Positions 36,622 through 46,539 of a stretch of 64,000 nt of DNA are shown one piece after another. The stretch comes from Gp6-AA40 sp963772955. GTDB taxonomy: Bacteria; Acidobacteriota; Vicinamibacteria; Vicinamibacterales; UBA2999. Under the pieces are notes generated by a model. It saw nothing but the letters and a program-made list of their open reading frames with translations. It had not been told where the DNA came from and did not search any database. The stretch spans positions 372,001-436,000 of the forward strand of contig CAVYZF010000004.1 in NCBI GenBank assembly GCA_963772955.1, written 5' to 3'. A program made the translations under genes and the position numbers. The first letter of the stretch is position 1; every line of letters starts with the position of its first letter.

Positions 36622-39615
36622 ATGAGAAAGCATTTGCGACACGATGAATCGGGCATGGCGCTGCTGACGGTGCTCCTGGTCTGTATGCTGGCCAGCGCTC
36701 TGATGGCGGGGATGTTCGCGGCCATTTCGTCGGACCAGCGTTCGCTGGGTCTCGACCGCGACCAGAGCCAGGCCTATTCGGCGGCACATGCCGGACTGGA
36801 GAAGTTGACCACGCAGCTGGCGCAACTCTTCGTCACCGACTTCAGTCCAAGCGCAACGCAGATTACGACTGCGTCCGCTGTCGCTCCGACTGTCCCCGGT
36901 TTCAACTTTGTGGCACCGGGCGGTGGCCCGGGCTACGCGGTGTCATTCAACGCCGACACCTGCACGTGCCCGAACGCGGGAAACCCGTTGCCGAGCACGA
37001 GCAACGACATCACGACTGGGCCGTTCGCGGGATTCAAGGGACTCATCACGCCGTACACGCTCACCGTCACCGCAAGGGCAACGAGTGGTGGCTCCGAGGT
37101 TCGACTGCGCCGCGAGGTACAGACGGTCGCGGTGCCGGTCTTCCAGTTCGGTGTCTTCGGTGAAAAGAGCCTGTCGTTCCACGCCGGTGCCAACTTCGAC
37201 TTCGGTGGCCGCGTGCACACGAACGGGCACCTCTTCCTGGCAGAGGGTAACGGCGCGACGCTCACCTTCCGCGACAAACTGACGGCGATTGGTGAGGTCG
37301 TCCGCTCTGAACTCGAGAACGGCAATAACATCACCGCGAGTGGTCACACCGGAACCGTGGTCGTTCCCACCGTGATCGGCTCGGCCTATCGCAATCTCAG
37401 CGCCAGTGAAGGCAGCAAGATCAATGGTCCGACCAGCGGTGCGGTGACCGGCTGGAAGAACCTGTCCGAGGTGACCTACGCCACCAACATCCGCAACACG
37501 CTCACGGGCGCCAAGCGTCTCGATCTGCCTCTCGTCTCGCAGGGTGCGCGTCCGATCGACCTGATCGCACGCCCGCCCCTCGGCGTGAATGAGTTCGCCA
37601 CCAATCCGCCAGTCTACGGTCAGCGTTACTACGCAATGGCCAGCCTTCGCATCCTGTTGTCGGACCGCGCGGCGGACCTGACGGGTTTGACGACGATCAC
37701 AGCGGGTGCGCCGGTGGCGCTCGACGGCACTTTCGTGCCGCCCGGCGGTCTGCCGCCCGTTGCGCTCTCGATCGGTCCCACGCCAGCGGCACCGACAGTC
37801 CAGGCAACCGGCGGAACTGGTACGACCAGCACCGGAACAGTCACGCGTGAACGGCGGTCTCCCGAACTGGCTGCGCATGGGGAACAACGTCGCGACGCCG
37901 ACGTTCACCATCGGCGCCAGCACGGTAACCAACTGCAACCTGATGACAGCCACGCAGATTCAGGGCTGCCAGGTCGCCGGCGCCACCACGCCGCTCAACA
38001 CGAACTTCAACGTGACGATCGCGACGGGAGAAACGCTCACCTTCCGCACCGGCAGCGGTGGCTCGGCGACGGTCGGCACGAACAGAACCATCACCCTGGT
38101 CTCCACGCAGAACCTGGCGTGGGCCACACGCCTGATCTACGCGGGCAACACGCCGCTCACCTGCTCAGGCTACAGCAGCGCGGCAAATCAGCTGACCGGG
38201 TGCTACTGGACGACCGCACCGGCGGTCAACTCGGCGATCTCAACCCAGGCACTCTCGAGCGCCGGACAGAGCCTGCTCGGCGGCTTCATCAAGATCGAGA
38301 AGCAGAATGCCGCGGGAGCCTGGTCGGATGTCACGACTGAAATCCTGAACCTGGGCTTCTCTGCACCGAATCAGGAAGGCACGTCGGCGCCGTGCGCCGA
38401 CCCGACACCGAACGCGGTGATCCGCATGCAGCGTCTGCGCGATAGCGGCAACCCGACGGCCGTCTGCGGTTACGCCGGTTCAACGATGGCGACCGACTAC
38501 TGGCCGAACGTGCTCTACGATGCGCGCGAAGGCGTGTATCGTGACGTCGGCACAAACGCGCAGATGACGATGGGCGGCGTCATGAATTACGTGGCGCTCG
38601 ACATCGCGAACCTGAAGCGGTGGTTGAGCGGTGCCATCGGCGCAACCGGCAACCAGGCGCTCAACAACAACGGTTACATCGTGTACTTCTCCGATCGCCG
38701 CGGCAATCACAACGACGCCTTCGCCGGGGGCGGCGCGCCGGAGACCGGCGAGTACGGCAACGAGGATTCCATCAACAACACCGCCGGGGCCGCATCATCG
38801 GCACCCAACGGCGTTCTCGAGACCGGAGAAGACCGGAACCCGCTGGATGTGCCCACCTATGTCCCCGTCCTCGAAACCTACGGGGCATTGGCGAGCACTG
38901 TGCCCGGCGTCGTGCCGGCAGGCGCGGTCGCGCCCTTTCAACGCCGCTGCGACGCCGCTGACGACCATCGCCAACTCGCCGGCTGCGCGCATGAACAAAC
39001 AGGTGCTCTTCCGCCGCGCGCTGAAGTTGATCAACGGCGGCATCAACGGCGGCGTGAACAACCTGCCTGACTCGGGGCTGACCATCGCCGCGGAGAACGG
39101 CATCTACGTCCAGGGCAACTACAACGCGACCGACACGAGCGTCGTCGCGGCACCGGATCGTCCGGCGGCCATCATCGGCGACGCGATCACGATCCTGTCG
39201 AACAACTGGACCGACGTGAAGTCGCTGAACAGTCCGAACGACATGGCGGCGCGCGACGCAACCAGCACCGGGTATCGATTCGCCATGATCGGCGGGAAAG
39301 AGCATCGCGTTCCCGAAGCCGGGATGGGCGGCCGCCGGCGACTGGGGCACGGACGGTGGAGTCCACAACTTCATGCGCATGCTCGAGGACTGGGGCGGCC
39401 AGACGATCTCGTATCGCGGCGCGATGATCAGCCTCTACACCGCGCGGCAGATGATCGGGATCTACAGAGCGAACTCGAACGTCTACTCACCAGGCACCCG
39501 CGCGTTCGCGTTCGACACGAACTTCCTGCAGCCGGCGCTGCTGCCGCCAGGGACGCCGATGTTCCGCGACGTCAACACGCTGCGCTTCAGGCAGATTCTC
39601 CGGCCGAATCAGTAG
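36622..39615 (+). pseudogene. Large PilX-N-terminal-domain pilus protein, three apparent +1 frameshifts
   Basis: The N-terminus (DESGMALLTVLLVCMLASALMAG) is of PilX_N type and a ~1000-residue exported protein follows, but in three pieces. Frame 1 runs to TGTV (~37842), frame 2 from VNGGLPNWLRMGNN (37847) to GAVAP (~38935), frame 3 from FNAAATPLTTIANS to MIGGK (~39299), and frame 1 again from SIAFPKPGWAAAGDW to the TAG at 39613. Each junction needs removal of one base (near 37846, 38936-38938 and 39297-39300). The joined product is 996 residues with many Asn/Thr/Gly and several Cys pairs (CTC, CNLM...GC, CSGY...GC). It likely caps the tip complex, but whether it is a true pseudogene depends on the sequence quality. 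Confidence 0.65.
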
Positions 39616-39628
39616 GCGGTAAGCGGTC

Positions 39629-39690
39629 CACAGTTCACAGTTCACAGTTGGTCCGACCCAATTGTGAACCGTGAACCGTGAACTGTGAAC
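39629..39690. repeat. Inverted heptamer array between convergent genes
   Basis: Three exact copies of CACAGTT (39629-39649), an 11-base centre, then ATTGTG and AACCGTG, AACCGTG, AACTGTG (39661-39687), the complement type. The array fills the space between the convergent PilX-like and regulator genes and likely folds as a bidirectional terminator. Confidence 0.85.
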
Positions 39691-39701
39691 TTAGAGAGAA
39701 C

Positions 39702-41097
39702 TCAGGCTTCGGGGATTCCGTAGGCCCTGAGCTTCTGCGTCAGGACCTTGAAGCCTAACTGGAGCGCCTGCGCCGCCTGGACCTTGTTGCCTCCGGCTTC
39801 CTGCAACGCGAGCTCGATCTTCCGCCGTTCCACCTGACCGCCGACACGACGGAGCGCATCGGCCATCGTTCCCGAGAGATCGATCTGATCCCACGGGTCG
39901 GACTGTACCTGTGTCACCGGCAAGTTGCGGAACGACAAATTGAGATGCCGCTGTTGAATGGCGTCACCGTCGGCCAGGATCACCGCGCGTTCGATGCAGT
40001 TCTGCAGCTCGCGCACGTTTCCTGGCCATGGGTACGTCTTCAGATCATCAAGCACTGAAGGCGACAGGCTGAGCGATTTCTTCAGATCCTTGCAGAACTT
40101 GTCCACGAAATGATGCGCAAGGATGAAGACATCATCGCCGCGCTCGCGCAGCGGCGGAATCTGGATCGGGAACACGGAGAGGCGGAAGTAGAGATCCTCG
40201 CGGAACTGCCGATCTCCCACGCGCTGTTTGAGGTTCCGGTTCGTCGCCGCCACGACGCGCACATCGACGTGCAGGCACTGCGTGCCGCCGACTCGCTCGA
40301 ACTCCTTCTCCTCGAGCGCTCGAAGTATCTTGGCCTGAAGGCCGAGCGGAAGGTCACCGATCTCGTCGAGGAAGAGCGTGCCGCGATGAGCGAGCTCGAA
40401 CCGGCCTGGCTTGCGTTGCGTGGCGCCAGTGAAGGCTCCCTTCTCGTAGCCGAAGAGCTCACTCTCCAGCAGCGACTCGGGAATAGCCGCGCAGTTGATG
40501 GCGACGAACGGTCCGTCGTTGCGCGGACTCAACGCATGCAGGGCTCGTGCGAAGAGTTCCTTCCCTGTCCCGCTCTCGCCTTCGAGGAGAACGGTGGCGT
40601 CGGTCGCTGCCGCGCGGTGGAGCTGCTGTGACACCTGACGCAGCTTGCCGTCTTCGCCGATGATGCGCGGCGCCCCGCGGCGTTCGGCAAGTTCCTCCTT
40701 GAGCACGATGTATTCGGTGAGCATGCGGCGCTGGGCGATCGCCCGCTCGACCATGAGCAGCAGATGATCGGGCTCGACAGGCTTCGCGAGAAAATCCATC
40801 GCCCCCTCGCGCATAGCCGCCACCGCATCCTGGATGCTGCCGTATGCGGTCATCACGACAACCGGCAGATCTGGATCGAGCTCCTTCGCCGCACGGAGGA
40901 TCCCGAATCCGTCGCCGACGGGCAGCTTCAGATCGGTGAGAACGACAACAGGGCGGGTTTGACGGAGTTCGCGAATGGCCTCCGGTTCATCGCGCGCCTC
41001 GATCACGGCATGGCCGTGCGCCTCGAGGGCGATGCCGGAGCATTGTCCGCAGCGAATCTCGATCTTCGACTATGAGAACCGGGAGAGAGGAGGACAT
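39702..41097 (-). CDS. NtrC-family sigma-54-dependent response regulator, one frameshift near the start
   Basis: From ATG 41097 the receiver opens SSSLPVLIVEDRDSLRTMLRH; one extra base near 41030 shifts into the frame ALEAHGHAVIEARDEPEA, which then runs intact to the end (464 residues when restored). Phospho-acceptor in VVVLTDLKLP and conserved Lys in AKPVEP; AAA+ domain with GESGTGKEL, the sigma-54 loop GAFTGA and GTLFLDEIG; Fis-type HTH at the C-terminus (GGNKVQAAQALQLGFKVLTQ). It activates RpoN promoters on phosphorylation. Its kinase may be the orphan histidine kinase at 44.5-45.8 kb. A short frame from 41006 lacks half the receiver. Confidence 0.8.
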
Positions 41098-41109
41098 TGA
41101 TGATTTGGC

Positions 41110-41258
41110 GATTCTTGATTGTTGATTCGTTTTTGATTGTTGATTGTTGATTGTTGATTATCGGAAGGACTGGCGCTCGTGAGCGAGCATCAAATCAGCA
41201 ATCAGAAATCAACCGTCAACAAGCAATCAACAATCGCGAAATCAACAATCATCAATGC
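41110..41258. repeat. Inverted heptamer array (GATTGTT / AATCAAC)
   Basis: Left half: GATTCTT, GATTGTT, GATTCGT, then after TTTT GATTGTT three times and GATTATC (41110-41162). Right half: AATCAGC, AATCAGA, AATCAAC, CGTCAAC and further slipped copies to 41258. It occupies the whole spacer between the coiled-coil gene and the regulator, both on the minus strand, and would give a long imperfect hairpin. Confidence 0.85.
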
Positions 41259-41261
41259 GCT

Positions 41262-41822
41262 TTAGCGAACCCAGCCGGCTGGCACACCTGCGCGCCTGGC
41301 CTGTTCCTGGATATCGCTGATGGCCTTGGTCTGCGCGGCCACTTCCTTCTTGACGCGTTCGAGCTCGGCCATGGCGGCGTCGCGCTTGTTCGCGATCTGC
41401 TGTCTCTGGGCCGGATCGTCTCGATTCACAAAGTCGGTGGTGAGCCCGTTGAGCTGACTCTGAAGTGCGTCAGCAAACGCCTGCGAGCGCTGCAGCGCGT
41501 CTCGTGCGTCCGCGATGCGCTTCCGCCAGGTCTTCTCGTCGCCCTTGTCGGCGCTGTCGTCGCTCGGAGCAGGAGCCGGTGTTGGTGTCGTCGAAGCCCC
41601 CGGGGTTGGCGTGCCCGTCGCGCTGGTGGCCGGAACCGACGGTGTCGGGTCGGCCTTGAGTGTGTCGTTGGTGTAGACCTTACCAGCCGACTTGACAGTC
41701 TTGCGCCGCTGCTCTTCCTTCTTCGCGACATCGCCCAGGGACTGAGCCGCGGCCACGTGAGCCACGCCAACAAACACGAGCGCCGCCACACTGAGAAGAC
41801 GCACCATACCGAGGATTCTCAC
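41262..41822 (-). CDS. Periplasmic coiled-coil protein of unknown function
   Basis: 186 residues from GTG 41822 (ATG at 41807 is an alternative). Signal peptide VRLLSVAALVFVGVAHVAAAQ, then SLGDVAKKEEQRRKTV, KVYTNDTL, a Pro/Thr/Ala linker (about 60-90) and a C-terminal helical coiled coil (WRKRIADARDALQRSQAFADALQ). The early motif resembles small exported proteins I associate with Acidobacteria. No enzymatic motif. It lies between minor pilins and regulator on the same strand, so it may be a pilus accessory protein. Confidence 0.6.
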   Translation of the reverse strand: MRILGMVRLLSVAALVFVGVAHVAAAQSLGDVAKKEEQRRKTVKSAGKVYTNDTLKADPTPSVPATSATGTPTPGASTTPTPAPAPSDDSADKGDEKTWRKRIADARDALQRSQAFADALQSQLNGLTTDFVNRDDPAQRQQIANKRDAAMAELERVKKEVAAQTKAISDIQEQARRAGVPAGWVR

Positions 41823-41901
41823 TCTTTTCTTTTCGGCATCAAAGTCGTGAGTCTACAGCCGAGTCGCGTGATGACGTGCAAATCGCGGCAAGATTCTGCA
41901 A

Positions 41902-42600
41902 TCAGCGAATCTCCCGCCACGAAATCACCCGCACGCTATTCCCAGCGCGCGCGACGGTCGCCTCCACCCCACGCACCGTGGATATCCCGTAGGCATGAAC
42001 AAGGATCGTCAGCACGCCCCGGCCCGGATTTGGGCCTCGCGACTCGTCGCCATCGACCAGAGGGTTATCGTCGTTTTCCAGCGAGTCATCGCCCACCCAG
42101 ACGGCCACGTACTCGCGGGAATCGATCGCACCAGACTGGCTCATCGCCGACAGCGGCCCGTACACAAACAACCGCCATCGCGGGTTGTTCGGCCCCCACG
42201 GCCGTCCAGCCGTTCTCGCGTCCATGTCCGTCATCGAGCAGCTGGTTCGCGCGCACGTCACAAGAGCGGTGGCTTCCGTGCTGGTCCTTCCCCGCCCTCC
42301 AGGCCACGGGCGGGAGGCCACTGCGGGATCGACAAATGACGATGACACTGAACCGTCGAGGACGCGATTCCAATCGGGCAGTTGCGCCAGCTCGTTCATC
42401 GCGAGCTCGAGTGCGGCATCTGCAGCGTAGAACGACTCGCTGTCGCTCGAGTACGAATGCGCCACTCGCGCCTCGGTCATCGTCACCATCGTGAGCGACA
42501 AGCCGAGCGCGGAGAGAAGCATCATGATCAGCATCGCGACGATGAGAGCGATACCGCGATCGGAACGGGCTTCAGGCTTACGGCTTCGGGCCACCGGCAT
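41902..42600 (-). CDS. Minor pilin PilX-like (second cluster)
   Basis: 232 residues. SDRGIALIVAMLIMMLLSALGLSL is a PilX-type prepilin signal and helix (Gly-Ile-Ala-Leu-Ile instead of Phe-Thr-Leu-Ile-Glu), followed by SFYAADAALELAMNEL, the conserved helix of PilX_N. The remainder is beta-rich with one Cys pair (CARTSC). The N-terminal residues (RSRKPEAR) come from a heptamer array (42568-42588). Last gene of the V-W-X set. Confidence 0.8.
   Translation of the reverse strand: MPVARSRKPEARSDRGIALIVAMLIMMLLSALGLSLTMVTMTEARVAHSYSSDSESFYAADAALELAMNELAQLPDWNRVLDGSVSSSFVDPAVASRPWPGGRGRTSTEATALVTCARTSCSMTDMDARTAGRPWGPNNPRWRLFVYGPLSAMSQSGAIDSREYVAVWVGDDSLENDDNPLVDGDESRGPNPGRGVLTILVHAYGISTVRGVEATVARAGNSVRVISWREIR
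42568..42588. repeat. Heptamer array in the start of the second pilX
   Basis: Three 7-base units GGCTTCA, GGCTTAC, GGCTTCG followed by GGCC. The array is translated as part of the pre-pilin leader, which is removed on processing and so tolerates variation. Confidence 0.7.
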
Positions 42601-42615
42601 GTTCGTGGTTCCTGT

Positions 42616-43801
42616 TCAGCGTGCGAGGTTCAGGTTCCGCGGCGTGATGTCGAACTGCGTGACGAGATCGGGCAGGTAGCGATCCGCGGCTCGCGCTGTG
42701 CCGCCATGTGCAAACAGCACGCCCGCCGGCCCGCGTAGTGACGCAAGCGCCGATTGCACCCGCAGCGACACATGGATCCGCCGGTACGCGCAGGAGATCC
42801 GCATCAAATCGATTGAGCGACACGGCGTCGGGACACCATGGGCCGTCGGTCAGCGTCGACGACGTGAGCTCCACAAGCGTCAGCGAACCCGGCGCAATCG
42901 TCGTGAGTCGCGTCACATGGGCGCCGTTGACGACGGCGAAGACGCAGTTCTCCCCTGCCGGCCACGAACCGCGACTGAGTCCGAGCGGCGGTGGCGCCGG
43001 ACCGTATGTCGTCCATGGGCCGGGTGTGATATCCAGGGGCGCTCCAGTGAGCTGTGGCGGTTGCACCACCCCGAAGTAGCGGAACTCCAACCCCACTACC
43101 TCGTCGACGAGCGGGAGCTCAGTCGTCCATCCGTCGTGGCGCATCAACTGATACGTCCCCGTCGTCACATCACTCTTGAGGAAGTAGCTCCCCGCCCGAA
43201 TCTCTGAGACTGACGAGCCAACTGGATACGACGTGCTCGACGGCTGGCCGCGATGCTGCAGCGTCATCGCTCCATTGACGACTTGGTTCACGCGGTAGAC
43301 ATCCCAGTTCCCCGCTACGTCGACGAGCAGTGCATCGTTTCCGCTTGCGAAGCCGCAGACTTGCTGCGATGACGTGAGCGGGCAATTGGGTGGTGTCTCA
43401 ATAAGCGGATCAAGCGCCCCGGCGGCGAGCGCGGTGGACAGACTGGTCTGCGATGGCGTCGACGGCACGTAGAGAAAGCTGATCGCATCGGATCGAAAGA
43501 AGGTGTTCTGTGCCTGATCGGGCGCGTCGCCGAAGGCTCGAAACGGCATGACCGGCGCGATGATGTCGTTGAGGGGCCCGAGCGCGGGTCCGGCATACGT
43601 TCCCGCTCCTGCCATGACCAGATCCCTGCGGAGCGCGTCGACGGCAACACGCATCCGCTGGTGCATGTCGGCAGCTTCAGGCTGTGCCTGGAACATGCGC
43701 TGCGCAGGCGCAGCGAGCGCGAATGCTCCACCGACAACGACCAGCGTGATCAGGCTTGCAAGCAGGAGCTCGACGAGACTGAAGCCATCCTGGCGCGTCA
43801 T
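42616..43801 (-). CDS. Minor pilin PilW-like (second cluster), one frameshift near the 3' end
   Basis: ATG 43801 overlaps the previous stop by 4 bases. QDGFSLVELLLASLITLVVVG is the prepilin signal. The frame is intact for ~340 residues to ADLLRV, then reads into low-quality text; removing one base near 42783 gives RRIHVSLRVQSALASLRG and a natural end DITPRNLNLAR with TGA at 42616. Restored length 394 residues. It partners PilV- and PilX-like proteins in the tip complex. Confidence 0.75.
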
Positions 43802-44349
43802 CGCGGCTTCCTCAGCTTGAGCGTCACGAGCCGTGCTTCGCCAGGCAGTCGTGTCACGACACCCTGATTGGCGCGCCCGCGGTTTCGTATGCTCGTCACG
43901 AGTACCTGAATCAGCACGGCCGGCCCCGCGCTGGTCGGCATCGGTTCGATCGACCACCGGCGCGTGTAGACAGCGGACGCCGGCGGCTGTGTCGCGCGAC
44001 CCACGATTCGGCCACCCCCATCAACGTGGTCGACAAATCCAGGGGTGTTTTGCCGGAGAGAGCCAGGCGACGATTGAAGCCCTGTTCCACCTGAGGGAGA
44101 TTCAGGCTGAACGGTCGTGTCCGTGCTGACGTCGCTCACGGGCATTCCGCTCGCATCGAATTCCCACGTCAGCGAGCGAAGCTGCTCGATCTTCTGCACT
44201 GCGAGAATCCCCGCCAGCGTGCCGTTCCTCGCCACGGTGTTCGTGGCAGTGGCCACTCTCACGAGTTCGGCCATCGTCAGCAGCCCCGTCGTGAGGACCA
44301 ACGTGGCGATGAGTGCCTCCACCAACGTCGAGCCGCCCGCATCCTTCAT
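43798..44349 (-). CDS. Minor pilin PilV-like (second cluster)
   Basis: 183 residues. KDAGGSTLVEALIATLVLTTGLL is the prepilin segment (cleavage at Gly-Gly/Ser, Glu at +5). The body is a small PilV/GspI-like domain ending LVTLKLRKPR. First gene of the minus-strand minor-pilin operon. There is no Shine-Dalgarno before ATG 44349; a sigma-54-type site lies so close that the mRNA might be leaderless. Confidence 0.75.
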   Translation of the reverse strand: MKDAGGSTLVEALIATLVLTTGLLTMAELVRVATATNTVARNGTLAGILAVQKIEQLRSLTWEFDASGMPVSDVSTDTTVQPESPSGGTGLQSSPGSLRQNTPGFVDHVDGGGRIVGRATQPPASAVYTRRWSIEPMPTSAGPAVLIQVLVTSIRNRGRANQGVVTRLPGEARLVTLKLRKPR

Positions 44350-44362
44350 GACGACGGCGATC

Positions 44363-44377
44363 GCAACGCCGCTGCCA
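44363..44377 (-). promoter_or_regulatory. Sigma-54 (-24/-12) promoter before the minus-strand minor-pilin operon
   Basis: On the minus strand TGGCAG, five bases, TTGC: a near-consensus RpoN site. The C of -12 is 14 bases before the A of the pilV-like ATG, so transcription would start about two bases before the gene. Confidence 0.55.
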
Positions 44378-44510
44378 TTGTTGGCTCGACACAGCCGCGA
44401 TCCGTCGAAGTCATGACGTCGTCAGGGGTTGTGTGTGGAAAGGCCGAGGAGGTGCGATCGCGAGGCAGTTCGAAGATCGCAATTCCTCCACTGCCAATTT
44501 CGCCGAAGTG

Positions 44511-45758
44511 TTAGACGAGTGGCAACGTCACTTGAAAGGAGGCGCCGCCGGCAGGCGACGTCGTCGCCAGCACACGACCGTTGTGCGTCACGATGATCTT
44601 CTGCACCAGAGCGAGTCCAAGTCCGGTTCCGCTCTTCTTGGTCGTGAAGAAGGGCCGGAAGATCTTTTCGCGAGCGTCCGCGGGGACGCCGGGGCCATTG
44701 TCGAGCACGGTGACACGAGCCACGCCCTGCACCTTGTCGAGCGCGCCTTCGACGCGAATCTCCGGTGTGACGCCCGCACCCTGACACGCCTCGACGGCGT
44801 TGCGAAGGAGGTTGCTGAACGCCTGTCTCAGAAGCACATCGTCAGCGTCCACCTGGCCGAACTCTCCCGCGACGACGATATCTCCATGCAACTGACGGGC
44901 ATCGGACTTGAGGTCATCGACGCCACGTTCGACGATCGTGCGAAGGTCGTATGTCGCGAGCGACAACTGCGTCGGACGCGCGAAGTTGAGGAAGTTCGTC
45001 ACGACCTCGCCGAGCGCGACGGTCTCCTGCCGGATACCTTCGACGTACGGCCTGTACTTCGGCGGGAGGGACGCCGGATCGAGCAACTTGCCGTATCCGT
45101 GAATCGTCGCCAGGCCGTTGCGAAACTCGTGTGCGATACCAGCGGTCAATTCGCCGAGCCTCGCCAGCGTCTCCTTCAACCGAAGCTGCTCCTCGAGTTG
45201 CACGACGGCGGTGAGATCCGAGAACAGGCAGATGACGCCGCCAGAGCCGTCGGATCCAAGGGGCGACACCGTCACACCCACGTGCGTGACATCATCGGCA
45301 GACGGCATCTCCAGCGCGCGCCGCACGATCGGTTGCCCGGTCGTCAGACATTCTTCGATCACCCCAGCCAGCGGTGCAGCCGCGGCCGGCAACTTCGTGT
45401 AGTGCGGCCAGTCGCCCGCCGCATCGAACCCGAGCATCCGTCGTCCTCCCGGGTTCAGGATCTGCACTTGCCCCGACCGATCGACGACGAGCAGGCCGGC
45501 GGTAAGGCTGTTGACGATCTGCGTATTCAGCAGCTCTGACGCTTCAGCGCGCTCCGTCATGGCGCGCTCCTGTGCCTTCAGCTTCTGAATCGCGTCCTGA
45601 AGGGCGCCCGCCATCAGGGCCGAGTCGCCGCCTTCGCGATCGTGAGAGCGCTTCCTGCGCGATGCCGACAGGAAGCGCAGCCCGGCAAACACGAGGACGC
45701 CGATCAGCACGAGGATGATCGCTGTGTTCGCCAGCAGCGCGTAGGCCTGCAGGTTCAT
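44511..45758 (-). CDS. Membrane-linked PAS histidine kinase
   Basis: 415 residues from ATG 45758, which overlaps the pilD stop by 4 bases; the longer frame to 45947 lies inside pilD. One N-terminal membrane helix (LLANTAIILVLIGVLVFAGL), a PAS domain (~85-200, IVNSLTAGLLVVDRSGQV), HisKA with GIAHEFRNGLATIHGY, and HATPase_c with NLLRNAVEAC, DNGPGVP and GTGLGLAL. It is an NtrB/ZraS-type kinase and the natural partner of the NtrC-type regulator at 39.7-41.1 kb, distinct from PilS. Confidence 0.88.
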   Translation of the reverse strand: MNLQAYALLANTAIILVLIGVLVFAGLRFLSASRRKRSHDREGGDSALMAGALQDAIQKLKAQERAMTERAEASELLNTQIVNSLTAGLLVVDRSGQVQILNPGGRRMLGFDAAGDWPHYTKLPAAAAPLAGVIEECLTTGQPIVRRALEMPSADDVTHVGVTVSPLGSDGSGGVICLFSDLTAVVQLEEQLRLKETLARLGELTAGIAHEFRNGLATIHGYGKLLDPASLPPKYRPYVEGIRQETVALGEVVTNFLNFARPTQLSLATYDLRTIVERGVDDLKSDARQLHGDIVVAGEFGQVDADDVLLRQAFSNLLRNAVEACQGAGVTPEIRVEGALDKVQGVARVTVLDNGPGVPADAREKIFRPFFTTKKSGTGLGLALVQKIIVTHNGRVLATTSPAGGASFQVTLPLV

Positions 45759-46539
45759 TGATAGAAGCCGAAGTACCAGTCCACGATCGGCGTCCCCCAG
45801 GCAGCGGACACCACTGCGCCGATCGCGAGGAAGGTCCCGAACGGCAGCGCGTATTTCATGTTGCCGCGTTTGGACGCGATCAAGGCCACGCCGATGATCG
45901 ACCCGGAGAGCGACGCCATCACGAGCGTGAGCAGCACGAGCTTCCAACCGAGGAACGCGCCGATCATGGCGAGCAGCTTGACGTCGCCCATGCCGAGCCC
46001 TTCTTCACCGCGGATGCGGTAGTAACCCTCCGCGATCGCGAACAGCACTCCGCCGCCGACCGCGATGCCAATCAGCGAATCGCGCGGACCCGGGGGAAGA
46101 AACAGGCTGCAGACAAAACCAATCACGATTCCGGGCAGCGTGATCGTGTTGGGCAGGATCTTGTGCTGGAGGTCGGTCACGAAGAGCACGATGAGCGCGC
46201 ACGCAAACAGGATGCGTACGAGCGCGAGCGGCGTCATGCCGTACAACAGATAGCCGCCGAGAAATGCGAGCGCGGTCACGACCTCGACGATCGGATACAT
46301 CGACGACACCGACGCCTTGCACGTGCGGCATCGTCCGCCGAGCGTGACCCAGCTCAGGATCGGGATGTTGTCGAACCAGCGTCAGCGCGCGACCGCACGA
46401 CGTGCACCTGCGATCCCGGCCACACCAGCGACTCGCCGCGCGGCAGGCGGTAGATGCACACGTTCAGAAAGCTGCCGATGCAGGCCCCGAACAGGACCGC
46501 AAAGAGCGGCGGCATCCAGCCTGGAATTTCGACGGTCAC
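45755..46539 (-). pseudogene. pilD: Prepilin peptidase PilD with two apparent +1 frameshifts
   Basis: GTG 46539 opens a normal PilD N-terminus (LFGACIGSFLNVCIYRLPRGESLVWPGSQ). One extra base near 46407 hides the zinc motif CTSCGRALT, and a second near 46379 hides WFDNIPILSWVTLGGRCRTCKAS; from MYPIVEVV (about 46300) the frame is intact to the end, with catalytic aspartates in VTDLQHK and GMGDVKLL. With both bases removed it is a regular 260-residue peptidase/N-methylase with the tetracysteine site and both Asp. It would cleave and methylate all pilins of this locus. Two shifts 28 bases apart point to sequence error, but a dead gene is possible. Confidence 0.75.

Noticed and set aside
36622..39615. 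Programmed +1 frameshifting in the pilX-like gene
   Set aside because: Three shifts occur at unrelated sites with no slippery codon and stop arrangement, and the same kind of shift affects unrelated genes nearby.
41110..41258. CRISPR array
   Set aside because: Units are 7 bases without unique spacers and no cas gene is near.
41151..42494. Plus-strand frame over the coiled-coil and second pilX genes
   Set aside because: Starts inside the heptamer array and has no protein-like features; the minus-strand genes explain the region.
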